DNA of 64,000 nucleotides from Maribellus sp. CM-23 (GCF_021354595.1 NZ_JADWYJ010000002.1:434001-498000), one strand, 5' to 3'; shown: positions 1 to 7,843, counted from the first letter of the stretch. Made by a program: numbers and translations. Notes: a model not told the origin generated them from the sequence alone.

Positions 1-100
1 GCCAGCTGGCGGACACGCAATGGCGAAACGATCCCGAAGCCTCGGGACGCAGTTGGCGTACCACCGAACCCCGCCCTGCAATATGTACCTTGTTATAGCC
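1..100 (-). repeat. attC-like site 1 (partial)
   Basis: This site closes the cassette holding the PH-domain gene and runs off the window. Its leading string (GGCTATAAC on minus, 92-100) complements the start of the same cassette at 663-671. The arm and the inner part are nearly identical to the site at 663-809 (both share the stretch around 25-90), so two neighbouring cassettes carry sister sites. Confidence 0.65.
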
Positions 101-118
101 TGTGTTTTATTCGTTAAG

Positions 119-625
119 TCATTTTAGGTTTAATTTATCTACTATATTCTTATTGTCTGGAGTAATAATTATTTTGCTATTATTTGTCACTATAAGAATT
201 TTATTTTTTCGTTGAGTTGCATAAAAAGTCATGTTTCCAAAACCAGTTGCGTGAAACTTTCCAAAATACCCAAATAATCCTCCAACTCCGAAAGTCCTGA
301 TTAGTCCTTTCATTTCATTGTCTGCAAGCAATCGAACTTGCTTAATATCCCCAAGTTTTATTTTTACTTTTCCTATTGGTCGGTTAATTGTCAGTATGTT
401 ATTTGCAATTGTGTAAAACCGGGGTGCATAAAGCCAACTGCCCAATAGAATTATAAAAAATAATAATAGTATTCCTGAGTGAATCAAAATTGTAGTTGTG
501 TCTCCTTGTGAAGCGAATAAAGCTCTAACACTTATTTGTCCAATTACAATTAGTAATACAAACACTCCAATAGTTATTCCTTTCGTTAAAGTGTCAAGTG
601 ATGCTTTATATTTCATTGCTCTCAT
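119..625 (-). CDS. Bacterial PH-domain membrane protein
   Basis: About 168 residues from the ATG at 625. Two hydrophobic segments (residues ~17-36 and ~46-66) are followed by a compact C-terminal domain with the pattern of bacterial PH (bPH/YdbS-like) proteins: a Y-T-I-A/L-x-I-x-R-P-I strand, then D-I-K-Q-V, then a FGVGGLFGYFGKF turn and a final I-I-I-T-P-D. The longest reading begins at 661, only 10 nt inside the cassette edge; I prefer the ATG at 625 (or 616), which follows an A-rich leader and matches where I remember homologues starting. Its role is unknown; such proteins sit in the inner membrane. It is cassette 1 of the array and may be expressed from outside the cassette. Confidence 0.75.
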   Translation of the reverse strand: MRAMKYKASLDTLTKGITIGVFVLLIVIGQISVRALFASQGDTTTILIHSGILLLFFIILLGSWLYAPRFYTIANNILTINRPIGKVKIKLGDIKQVRLLADNEMKGLIRTFGVGGLFGYFGKFHATGFGNMTFYATQRKNKILIVTNNSKIIITPDNKNIVDKLNLK

Positions 626-662
626 TTTTAAAATAAATGTCTGTTTGGCTGTTTCCAACATT

Positions 663-809
663 GGCTATAACGGTTGGTACATGTTGTCGGGGCGGATTTC
701 GAAGAGCGTTCCTGTCCGAAGGACACGGAACTGCGAAACGATCCCGAAGTCTCGGGACGCAGTTGGCGTACCACCGAACCCCGCCCTGCAATATGTACCG
801 TGTTAACGG
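663..809 (-). repeat. attC-like site 2
   Basis: Imperfect palindrome between the genes at 119-625 and 825-1823. The outer arms pair as GGTACATGTTGTCGGGGCGG against CCGCCCTGCAATATGTACC. The string at 802-809 (CCGTTAAC on minus) complements the start of the cassette that carries the 825-1823 gene (1846-1853). The inner part carries further hairpins, including CCGAAG-CTTCGG-type loops. Confidence 0.7.
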
Positions 810-824
810 TTGTTTTTTAATTTT

Positions 825-1823
825 TTATTCATATTCAATTAGATAAGTCTCTGAAAAATCGTCAAGCCATACATATTTTTTTACAACTTTTATTAATCTG
901 TTATTCATATCATATGAAAAGGATTGTTCGATTTCATTTGTATAGTTTTTCTCAAGCATCTCTTGAGTATAAAAAGGTGGAGGTGGAGGAATACTAATTT
1001 CATTTTCCTTTTTTATTGGATAACGAGTTTTCCTTATTTTTTTATCCAGTCTGTCTTGGTTGTCATAGGCAAACTCGAAAGCCCAATTTTCTCCGTTTGC
1101 ATTCCAGTATTCTTCTAAAATGGGCTTTGATTTTGAGTTATATTGAATCTTGTATTTGTCAATATCGTCTCCACATTCATGAATTCCTTTTGTAGTAAAA
1201 GAAGTAATGTTTCCCAAAGAATCGTAATTATAGATTTCTTCGAGTTCGATAATAGAATCGTTTACGAAAGACTCCTTAATTAAATTTGATGATTCGTCAT
1301 ATTCATATTTTCTATAGAAATAGAAAAGAACGGTGTCACGTGTTTGATTGTAAAATTCAATTTTAAAATTGGAAACTAATCCTTTGTCATTGAATGTATA
1401 AACCTCCTTTTGAAATTCGTTATCAGTGATATCTGTAATACCTTTTTGAATTAATTGTCCTTTTTCATTATAGTCGTATGAGTAATTCTCTCCATTAATT
1501 ATATCTCCTTGGTTGTCCAAAATCTTACGACTAATTAATAAAGTGTCACCAGAATCATATTCGTACTGTGTTAACTCAATTTCATTTAATGGGTCATAGA
1601 GAAAATCGCAGAATACGGATTCTTTAATAATTTTTCCTTTTTCATTAAAGTCAACACTCTGAACTAATATTCTTTTTTTGTCCGACTCTTTGTAAAGCTT
1701 AATCACATTAACTCCATCATAGATTTTGTCATTGAATTTAATCCACTCTTCGATGTTTTGCTGTCCTCTGACAGTAAAGAATGTTAAGCAGAAAATTAAC
1801 AATATTTGAATTCGTAGATTCAT
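825..1823 (-). CDS. Exported RHS/YD-like repeat protein
   Basis: 332 residues. An N-terminal signal peptide (residues ~1-20, ending near VRGQQ) is followed by repeated strands of the form Y-x-Y-D/N-x-x-G-x-L/I (for example YDYNEKGQLIQKG, YNYDSLGNITSF, YDNQDRLDKK, YDMNNRLIKV), typical of YD/RHS-like beta repeats in secreted Bacteroidota proteins. A proline run (PPPPP) lies at about residue 278. The function is unknown. The ATG lies 30 nt inside the cassette start at 1853, much as in its neighbours. AT-rich composition and flanking attC-like sites point to horizontal acquisition. Confidence 0.75.
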   Translation of the reverse strand: MNLRIQILLIFCLTFFTVRGQQNIEEWIKFNDKIYDGVNVIKLYKESDKKRILVQSVDFNEKGKIIKESVFCDFLYDPLNEIELTQYEYDSGDTLLISRKILDNQGDIINGENYSYDYNEKGQLIQKGITDITDNEFQKEVYTFNDKGLVSNFKIEFYNQTRDTVLFYFYRKYEYDESSNLIKESFVNDSIIELEEIYNYDSLGNITSFTTKGIHECGDDIDKYKIQYNSKSKPILEEYWNANGENWAFEFAYDNQDRLDKKIRKTRYPIKKENEISIPPPPPFYTQEMLEKNYTNEIEQSFSYDMNNRLIKVVKKYVWLDDFSETYLIEYE

Positions 1824-1845
1824 CTAATTCTCTATTTCAAAATAA

Positions 1846-1979
1846 CCGTTAACGGCACGAATATGCGTAGTGCGGGATTTCAAGGCACTTCACTATCAAA
1901 CCACTACTTTGTTTATTAATTGCATAAAAGTCCAAATTCACTGCATCGCCCCGCATTACGTATATTTATTGTTGTGGCC
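1846..1979 (-). repeat. attC-like site 3
   Basis: Arms AATATGCGTAGTGCGGG (from about 1859) and CCCGCATTACGTATATT (ending about 1968) pair almost fully. The string at 1971-1979 (GGCCACAAC on minus) complements the start of the cassette holding the 1986-2663 gene (2686-2694), and 1846-1853 opens the next cassette. Confidence 0.72.
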
Positions 1980-1985
1980 TGGTTT

Positions 1986-2663
1986 TTATTCATCATAAAT
2001 AGTGGTCAACCTTTCGCTTTCAAACATGCTTGCCGGAGAAATAACAATTTCATCCTTTGGAATATTTCCCCCATACCTTTCTTTAAGTTTTTGTAATACA
2101 GTATTGTCGGTTAAATTAAACTCGCTTAATCTTTGTAGTTTCCCGATTTCAATGTTTGCTGCATTTTTATATATTTTCCATACTAATTCAGAACAGTAAA
2201 TTCTATCATCTGACCACTCAAAATATAAATCATAGTCCTTTCCACTATACTTTTCTCCCTCGGTTTTCATTTTATTTTTAATGTCAGTAGTCAGAATTTT
2301 ATCTGAGTTTTTAAGTCGTTTAATTACAAAATGTCTTTTCTCTCCACGGTCAATCCATTCTTCTAATGATGTCAACTTAACTGGCTGAACAGCTTCGTAA
2401 ACAAAACAATTTCCTTCAATTTTATAAATAATTCCGAGATGACTATATTTTGAATTTGTAGCAATTTGAATTGCTTTACTCTGACTTGATTTTGATGTTT
2501 GAAAAATAATATCTCCATCTTCAACGTAATCATACAAGTCAGTTACGTCAATGTGTCTTGCTTCATCAGCCATTAAAGGTCCAATGAATTTAACTATCAC
2601 AATAAACACTAATCCAAGTATCGTAATTGAAATTATTATTGCATTTCGTATCGTTTTATTCAT
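1986..2663 (-). CDS. YiiX/YebB-like permuted NlpC/P60 cysteine hydrolase
   Basis: 225 residues from the ATG at 2663; the longer reading from a TTG at 2693 would begin inside the cassette boundary and is unlikely. There is one N-terminal membrane segment (residues ~7-27). The hydrolase part shows GDIIFQ at ~50, the catalytic-type His75 in YSHLGI, and Cys157 in IYCSELVW. This His-before-Cys order is that of the permuted NlpC/P60 (DUF830/YiiX) family, whose members hydrolyse amide or ester bonds in the cell wall or lipids. The active site would face the periplasm if the N-terminus is an anchor. Cassette 3 of the array. Confidence 0.8.
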   Translation of the reverse strand: MNKTIRNAIIISITILGLVFIVIVKFIGPLMADEARHIDVTDLYDYVEDGDIIFQTSKSSQSKAIQIATNSKYSHLGIIYKIEGNCFVYEAVQPVKLTSLEEWIDRGEKRHFVIKRLKNSDKILTTDIKNKMKTEGEKYSGKDYDLYFEWSDDRIYCSELVWKIYKNAANIEIGKLQRLSEFNLTDNTVLQKLKERYGGNIPKDEIVISPASMFESERLTTIYDE

Positions 2664-2685
2664 AGGTACTTCGTTTCTTAAACTT

Positions 2686-2823
2686 GGCCACAACGGTCAC
2701 TTGTATGTGGTCGGGCGGGATTTCGAAAAGAAATCCTGTCAGACCCGCAGGAAAGTGGGCGCAAGGTCTGACTTGTCAGACCGCTAAGACACCCGCCTGC
2801 CATATTACAATTTGTTACCAACC
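2686..2823 (-). repeat. attC-like site 4
   Basis: Arms TTGTATGTGGTCGGGCGGG and CCCGCCTGCCATATTACAA pair with a few mismatches. The inner part holds a separate GTCTGAC repeat set (2738-2785). The string at 2814-2823 (GGTTGGTAAC on minus) complements the start of its own cassette at 3553-3562. The coding sequence at 2805 ends inside this site. Confidence 0.72.
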
Positions 2824-3536
2824 GTATTTAATTTATTTTTTATCTCAATAGCTTTGTTATTCACTGTTTTCCATTCCTCCGTCTCAATAAATTCATCAAT
2901 CAAAGGAAGATTTTTAGGTGTTATATCTGCAATCGCATTTAGAGTTTCATCAAATTCCGATAACAATTTCAATTCAGTAGAATTAAATGTTTGTCTAAAA
3001 TCATCTGAAGCTGGAAAATAATAATCTTCCCATTGACAGAATAATTCATTGGAGACTTGCGCTATTGGAACGTTTCTTTGATACTCCAATTGGCTTTCTT
3101 TTGATGCCCACAAGTCAATCACTCCGAACACGTTATTTCTTGTCAAGTCGATGAATTCCTCCTCGCTTATACTTTTACCCTTACTTGCAATTTCTTCAGT
3201 AGGTTTATTGATTTTATTTCTCAACGGTCTCTTCCTAATTTTTACTCGGTAGTAATAAACGGGTGCATACAAAACGTTGAAAAAGAAAAGGGGCAGTAAG
3301 GACTTTGAATACCTGTCATATTTGAACAAAAACCATATACAATACCCCCAGAAAAATAAAATTATCAGATTTAAAGGCATTACAATTAGGTTAAAGATTG
3401 TCCTGTCCTTACTGAAAAATATGCTGTCAAAAGTTTCAGGGAATGACAATGCAAAAATTGGCATTAGGAATACTGAAATCAGAAAAATCAGATTCACTAT
3501 AAATGCGGCAAATACAATCTTATCCAATAGTTTCAT
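2805..3536 (-). CDS. Membrane protein of unknown function (cassette gene)
   Basis: 243 residues with two or three hydrophobic segments in the first ~95 residues (about 8-30, 48-70 and 80-95), a basic linker (KIRKRPLRNKINK) and an acidic, probably cytoplasmic C-terminal domain. I do not recognise the family. The last five codons read through the leading arm of the attC-like site, so the C-terminus (VGNKL) is in part specified by the recombination site. The ATG is 26 nt inside the cassette start. AT-rich like the other cassette genes. Confidence 0.65.
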   Translation of the reverse strand: MKLLDKIVFAAFIVNLIFLISVFLMPIFALSFPETFDSIFFSKDRTIFNLIVMPLNLIILFFWGYCIWFLFKYDRYSKSLLPLFFFNVLYAPVYYYRVKIRKRPLRNKINKPTEEIASKGKSISEEEFIDLTRNNVFGVIDLWASKESQLEYQRNVPIAQVSNELFCQWEDYYFPASDDFRQTFNSTELKLLSEFDETLNAIADITPKNLPLIDEFIETEEWKTVNNKAIEIKNKLNTVGNKL

Positions 3537-3552
3537 TTTGTTTTTTCAATAT

Positions 3553-3566
3553 GGTTGGTAACGTAC
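3553..3566 (-). other. Leading boundary of cassette array (possible attI side)
   Basis: GTTACCAACC on minus (3553-3562) opens the right-most cassette and is preceded by ...CCACGTAC. No paired attC arm was found to its right, so this is where an attI site or a scar of one would be. No integrase follows for at least 10 kb. Confidence 0.4.
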
Positions 3567-3760
3567 GTGGAACCCAACCAGTCGGGTTATATCGTTATTA
3601 TCAGGTTGGGTTATAACACCCATTGGGGTGGATAAACCAACTTTTTCTGATTTTTCGGGAGGGAGCCGTTTCATGAGCGGGCGGTTTCGTTTTTTCGTTT
3701 TTCCGAAGATAACAAGAAAAATGTTTTTAGAAAGCTGTTTAACAATACATTTCAAAGGAT
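3567..3760. repeat. Short hairpins (REP-like), no convincing gene
   Basis: Contains AACCC-AACCAGTC-GGGTT (3571-3588) and ACACCC-ATTG-GGGTG (3616-3632), palindromes resembling those at 4206-4277 and 42901-42980. A short minus reading frame (3546-3755) covers this stretch, but it spans the cassette boundary and has no recognisable features. Confidence 0.4.
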
Positions 3761-3815
3761 CGGCTTAACCACGTTCTTCCGGAAAAGTAAAAAGAAACGC
3801 TTTAATCTCCTGTGG

Positions 3816-4092
3816 GCTGCAGCGGATAAATCCTTCCTGCTATCCTCAGAGCCGCCCTGCAACATTTTTCAGCATCCTGCGGCATTTTTTCGGCTTCCTG
3901 TACGATTTTTGGCCGTCCTGCGGGATTTTTTGTCGCCCTGCAACACATTTTCTTGAATCCTGCGCCCCTTTTTCAGGCCCTGCTTAGCAGGAAGGCCCCA
4001 AAATGAAGCAGGGAGGGTCAACAACATGCAGGATGCCTGTCAGGCATACAGGGCAGCCAAATACCTCGCAGGACGCCGTATTTTTCAACTGG
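3816..4092. repeat. Phased 20-bp motif array, inverted about a centre (array A)
   Basis: The pentamer CCTGC (or one change from it) begins at 3816, 3836, 3856, 3876, 3897, 3917, 3937, 3959 and 3979. Then its complement GCAGG (or one change) begins at 3987, 4008, 4028, 4048 and 4068. The pitch is 20-22 bp throughout and the polarity flips at a perfect CCTGCTTAGCAGG palindrome (3979-3991). The bases between are only loosely similar (a T-run in most left-half units). The 20-bp pitch is not a multiple of three, so this is not a repeated protein. Function unknown. Confidence 0.75.
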
Positions 4093-4132
4093 AAGCATCC
4101 AAGCTACACCTCCGGTGTTGATCTGAACAAAG

Positions 4133-4290
4133 TGCTAAGCGGTTCCAAACCACTTAGCGCGTAAAGCAATCGAAACAACCTTTCAGCGTTTAACACACAA
4201 AAAATCCAACCCGTTCCGGGTTGTGGGAATCCAGGGATGTTCGGTTCTACGAAAACCCAACGCATACTGCGTTGGCTCCTCCTCGGGAGT
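4133..4290 (-). terminator. Hairpin cluster downstream of the Na/Ca exchanger gene
   Basis: Three palindromes: GCTAAGCGGTT..AACCACTTAGC (4134-4158), CAACCCG-TT-CCGGGTTG (4207-4223), and CCAACGCA-TAC-TGCGTTGG (4256-4275) followed on the minus strand by a T-rich stretch. The last probably terminates transcription of the gene at 4305-5258. The set resembles the three-hairpin element at 42895-42985. Confidence 0.45.
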
Positions 4291-4304
4291 TTTTTAGACC
4301 GGTT

Positions 4305-5258
4305 TTACCCGATTTCCTTTTTGATCAGAAAAACCGTATAGGCAATAAAAAAGACCAGTAACAGGGCGGCTTCCCAGCGGTCGAGTTTCTTTCGTTTGCC
4401 GGTAAGCATGGCCACAAAAAGGAAAATGGTTCCGCAGGTCATGATGATCAAATCGGTATTAAACGAAGTATTGAACGGTATGGGATTGATCAGAAGGCTG
4501 CCTGCCAGTACCAGCAGCACATTAAAAATATTGGAACCGATCACATTTCCGATCGCGATATCACTGTTTCTTTTCAGCGCGGCCACAATCGAGGTGGTAA
4601 GTTCGGGAAGCGAAGTTCCGGCAGCCACAATGGTTAAGCCGATAATTTTTTCGCTAACCCCCAACAACGAAGCAATTTTCACGGCGTTGTTTACCACCAG
4701 CTGTCCGCCGGCCACAAGACCACCCAGTCCGAGAACTATAAACAGCGCAATCTTCCACAAGGGCCGCTCCACCGGCTTTGATGCTTCCGTATCTTCGGCC
4801 TTCATTTGTTTGAAAACGTAAAACAGAAAGCCCAAAAACAAGGTCAGTAATATCACCCCGTCTATCCGCGACAAGGCAGGTACACCCATGAAGAAATTGT
4901 TGGAAAGGGCGATCAGCACCAGCAACAAAACAATCGACAGGGGAATTTCGCGCCAGGCCGTTGACGACTGCACCGTAATCGGGTACAACAAGCCCGAAAT
5001 CCCGAGGATGATGAATAAATTGAAGTTATTACTTCCAATCACATTTCCCAGTACCATATCGGACAAGCCTTTGGTGGAAGCCACCAGGTTGACCACCATC
5101 TCGGGTGCCGAGGTTCCGAAAGCCACAATCGTTAACCCGATTGCCAGGTCAGAAACCCGGTATTTTTTAGCCAGTGCCGAAGCACCATCCACCAGCCAGT
5201 TGGCACCAAAAATAAGTGCCACAAATCCTCCCAGTACCAATAACAATGAAATCAGCAT
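4305..5258 (-). CDS. yrbG: Calcium/sodium antiporter (CaCA family, YrbG-like)
   Basis: 317 residues, about ten membrane segments in two inverted halves. Each half has the signature alpha repeat: AFGTSAPEMVVN in the first (residues ~47-58) and AAGTSLPELTTS in the second (~212-223), with GNVIGSN after each (GNVIGSNNFNLF and GNVIGSNIFNVL). These acidic residues bind the cation in the Na+/Ca2+ exchanger superfamily. It acts in the inner membrane, exchanging Na+ for Ca2+. Length is normal for the bacterial YrbG/TIGR00367 type. It stands alone, with a hairpin region downstream. Confidence 0.93.
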   Translation of the reverse strand: MLISLLLVLGGFVALIFGANWLVDGASALAKKYRVSDLAIGLTIVAFGTSAPEMVVNLVASTKGLSDMVLGNVIGSNNFNLFIILGISGLLYPITVQSSTAWREIPLSIVLLLVLIALSNNFFMGVPALSRIDGVILLTLFLGFLFYVFKQMKAEDTEASKPVERPLWKIALFIVLGLGGLVAGGQLVVNNAVKIASLLGVSEKIIGLTIVAAGTSLPELTTSIVAALKRNSDIAIGNVIGSNIFNVLLVLAGSLLINPIPFNTSFNTDLIIMTCGTIFLFVAMLTGKRKKLDRWEAALLLVFFIAYTVFLIKKEIG

Positions 5259-5469
5259 ACCTCGTTATTTTTTACGAATATGTGGAATTTCGTTCATTGT
5301 ACAACTGTAGTACAAAAATTTTCGGGCGTTGGTGCGTTGAAAGCCTGTTCTGTTAAAAAATTGCTACTGGGTAAAATCCCCTCCAAAAAAGCAGAACCAC
5401 ATTCTTCAGGAAAAAGGGCCGTTAAACCGCCCAATGTGAAATTAAGACTACAATATCTGTAAATAACCG

Positions 5470-5497
5470 TTTTATCCGGAATTAATTCCTACCTTTG
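5470..5497 (+). promoter_or_regulatory. Candidate promoter for the cold-shock helicase transcript
   Basis: TACCTTTG at 5490-5497 fits the Bacteroidota -7 consensus TAnnTTTG, with a T-run about 17 bp upstream as a weak -33. If used, the leader before the helicase ATG would be about 460 nt. Confidence 0.35.
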
Positions 5498-5965
5498 TTC
5501 CCTTGACAATCAGGTTTTTATTGAATCGACATTAGCAATGCTTTGTTTCGCCGCTGGTTAGCGAATCTTCTCATCGTCCAATCGACATCCAAAATCAACT
5601 TTCTTGTTTAGATTAACAAGTCGCGAGTGTGCTACGCAATACATCGTGACACACTTTAATATACTATGACAAAATCTTTTTATACAGTTTTAACACCCTC
5701 GGGCGCCAAGCCCTTTGATCTGATGTGGTCCACACATTCACCCGAAATGATCCCGGCCAAACGCCAAAAAGCAAACGTTTGAACAACAGTGTTCAACACG
5801 TAGTAAGGTATTGCCTTTGTACAAAACCGTATACTGCCAGGCGGAATTGTACAAATGCATTTTTGGAAATCATCATCCGGATTAAATACCTGAAATCGCT
5901 GCATTTTTCCCATATGCTTATTAATTATTAAAAGAAAGCTGTAGATCCAAACAGCGTATTCAATT
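5498..5965 (+). other. Long leader upstream of the DEAD-box helicase
   Basis: About 470 bases with no gene of normal length. It holds a 38-codon reading frame (5666-5782) and no obvious intrinsic terminator. Long structured leaders are common on cold-shock transcripts in other bacteria, so a temperature-dependent or autoregulatory leader is a reasonable inference, not shown. Confidence 0.35.
5666..5782 (+). CDS. Possible 38-residue leader ORF
   Basis: ATG at 5666 follows an AT-rich stretch; the frame starts MTKSFYTVLTPSGAKPFDL and ends RQKANV. I do not recognise it. Codon use looks more gene-like than the surrounding sequence, and it lies 183 bases before the helicase start. It could be a short protein, a leader peptide or chance. 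Confidence 0.3.
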   Translation: MTKSFYTVLTPSGAKPFDLMWSTHSPEMIPAKRQKANV

Positions 5966-7084
5966 ATGACATTTAAAGAATTAAATATTTCAGAGCCCAT
6001 ATTAAGAGCTCTGGCCAACAAGAACTACGAAACTCCCACTCCCATACAGGAGAGGGCAATTCCGGCCGCACTCAGTGGTAGCGACCTACTGGGCTTGGCT
6101 CAAACCGGCACCGGAAAAACGGCGGCCTTTGCCATCCCCATTATTCAGCAACTTAACGAGTCTTTCCAAAACGGACGGAAGCGCGAAATAAAAGCATTGA
6201 TCCTCACTCCCACCCGGGAGCTGGCCATACAAATTGGTGAAAGCTTTTGGGAATACGGAAAATATACCGACATGCGCCATGCTGTAATTTTTGGCGGCGT
6301 AAAACAGGGGCCGCAGGTTGATAAGCTGCGAAGAGGTGTCGATATTCTGATTGCCACACCCGGACGTTTGCTCGACCTCATCCAGCAAAAGTACATTTCG
6401 CTTAACCGTATCCAACACTTTGTACTCGACGAAGCCGACCGCATGCTCGACATGGGTTTTATACACGACATTAAACGCCTGTTACCCATGCTGCCGCAAC
6501 AAAAACAAACCCTGTTTTTTTCGGCCACCATGCCGGCGACTATTGCCACGCTTTCGAAATCGATACTGCGCAACCCGGTACGCGTAAAAGTAAACCCGGT
6601 TGCCTCTACCGCCGAGATGATCGAGCAACACCTGTACTATGTGGAGCGACCGAAAAAGAACCAACTCCTTGTTTCCATACTCAGAAACGAGCAGAATAAC
6701 TCGGTGCTGGTTTTCTCGCGTACCAAGCGAGGTGCCGATAAAATTGCCCGCATATTGAATGTAAACGGAATCGGTTGCGAAGCCATTCACGGTAATAAAT
6801 CGCAGGGAGCACGGCAACGTGCGCTTGAGAATTTCAAGTCGAGGAGAACAAGGGTGATTGTGGCCACCGACATCGCCGCCAGGGGCATTGATATTGCCAA
6901 CCTGGAAACCGTGATCAACTACGACCTGCCGGATGTGGCCGAAACCTATGTACACCGCATTGGCCGTACCGGACGTGCCGGGAAAAGCGGAATTGCCCTG
7001 TCGTTTTGTTCGCCGGACGAACGCCCGATGGTGCGCGACATCCAAAAACTGACGGGAAAGAAACTGAATACCGTAGTGGCCTAA
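5966..7084 (+). CDS. rhlE: DEAD-box ATP-dependent RNA helicase (RhlE-like)
   Basis: 372 residues with the full motif set: Q motif (Y21 to Q28, ETPTPIQ), Walker A AQTGTGKT (45-52), PTRELA (82-87), TPGR (131-134), DEAD (155-158), SAT (186-188), then the second RecA domain with ARGIDI and HRIGRTGRAG. It ends soon after the helicase core, with no long basic tail, as in short RhlE-type enzymes. It unwinds RNA duplexes and probably helps ribosome assembly or mRNA turnover in the cold. Two CSD proteins and an RRM protein follow on the same strand, a classic cold-response grouping. Confidence 0.92.
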   Translation: MTFKELNISEPILRALANKNYETPTPIQERAIPAALSGSDLLGLAQTGTGKTAAFAIPIIQQLNESFQNGRKREIKALILTPTRELAIQIGESFWEYGKYTDMRHAVIFGGVKQGPQVDKLRRGVDILIATPGRLLDLIQQKYISLNRIQHFVLDEADRMLDMGFIHDIKRLLPMLPQQKQTLFFSATMPATIATLSKSILRNPVRVKVNPVASTAEMIEQHLYYVERPKKNQLLVSILRNEQNNSVLVFSRTKRGADKIARILNVNGIGCEAIHGNKSQGARQRALENFKSRRTRVIVATDIAARGIDIANLETVINYDLPDVAETYVHRIGRTGRAGKSGIALSFCSPDERPMVRDIQKLTGKKLNTVVA

Positions 7085-7277
7085 TCGACCACCAGGTATT
7101 GGAAAATAACTAAGAATGATGAATAGCAATTAACGATTGAAAAAATATAAACAGCGGTGCAGAAACGCACAGCTTCATTCATTATTCGTTAATCATTATT
7201 CAACATTCAAGATTTATAGCAACTAAAGTAGCTGCAAACTTGAAATAAAATCAGCAATAACATTAAAACAAATATGA

Positions 7278-7721
7278 ATGGGTAGATCATCGATTTCTTT
7301 TAATAAAAAAGAATTAGAGAAAAAAAGAGCTCGAAAAAGAAAAGAAAAACAACAGCGAAAAGAAGAACGCAAAGCCAACGGAGGCAGTGGTTCACTGGAC
7401 GATATGATTGCTTATGTGGATGAAAACGGGGTAATCACGGATACCCAGCCCGATCCGAATAAAAAGAAAGTAGATGCCAATAAAATCGCCATTTCCACTC
7501 CCAAAAAACAGGACGAGGAAGAAGTGCCGTTAAAAGGGCGTGTTGAGCATTTCAATAGAGACAAAGGCTACGGCTTTATTAAAGACATAGCCAGTACCGA
7601 AAAGTATTTTTTCCATATTTCTGATGCTTATCCCAATATCACCGAAGGAAACAAGGTTTCTTTTGAACTGGCCAAAGGAAACAGGGGCTTAAACGCCGTA
7701 AAGATCGAGCCAGCAGAGTAA
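7278..7721 (+). CDS. Cold-shock domain protein with basic N-terminal extension
   Basis: 147 residues. The first ~35 are very basic and Lys/Arg/Glu-rich (probably a coiled or disordered RNA-binding arm), then an acidic linker, then a cold-shock domain at ~86-146 with RNP1 KGYGFIKD and RNP2 YFFHIS. The family binds single-stranded RNA or DNA as a chaperone. It is the second gene of the cold-shock group; 193 bases separate it from the helicase. Confidence 0.88.
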   Translation: MGRSSISFNKKELEKKRARKRKEKQQRKEERKANGGSGSLDDMIAYVDENGVITDTQPDPNKKKVDANKIAISTPKKQDEEEVPLKGRVEHFNRDKGYGFIKDIASTEKYFFHISDAYPNITEGNKVSFELAKGNRGLNAVKIEPAE

Positions 7722-7762
7722 AATTTTTATTCACTATTAAAATAGAAACAGGTGAAACAAGC

Positions 7763-7825
7763 ATGGTAAAAATTATCACAAACGAGGATGATTATTTGGT
7801 GCGACTTACTGGAGTTTCTGTTTAA
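7763..7825 (+). CDS. Possible 20-residue ORF between CSD and RRM genes
   Basis: ATG at 7763 opens MVKIITNEDDYLVRLTGVSV and stops at 7825, 18 bases before the RRM start. It resembles nothing I know; it could be a translated leader or chance. Confidence 0.2.
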   Translation: MVKIITNEDDYLVRLTGVSV

Positions 7826-7843
7826 TAATTAAAACACATACGA

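Larger units (their letters stand above)
1..3566 (-). mobile_element. Integron-like gene cassette array (four units, left end cut by window)
   Basis: Four minus-strand genes are each followed by an imperfect palindrome of about 130-150 bp. Read on the minus strand, each unit begins with GTT plus a short unit-specific string, and the palindrome after its gene begins with the exact reverse complement of that string: GTTATAGCC/GGCTATAAC, GTTAACGG/CCGTTAAC, GTTGTGGCC/GGCCACAAC, GTTACCAACC/GGTTGGTAAC. This is the R'/R'' relation expected of excisable integron cassettes with attC sites. The units are clearly more AT-rich than the flank and carry unrelated genes in one orientation. No integrase is visible to the right, where attI would be expected, so this may be a cassette array lacking its integrase. 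Confidence 0.75.

Noticed and set aside
2664..2693. TTG start at 2693 for the YiiX-like gene
   Set aside because: It would start inside the recombination boundary; the ATG at 2663 gives the usual 31-base cassette leader and a clean membrane anchor.
3546..3755. Minus reading frame of 69 codons to the right of the cassettes
   Set aside because: It crosses the cassette boundary and hairpins and has no recognisable protein pattern.
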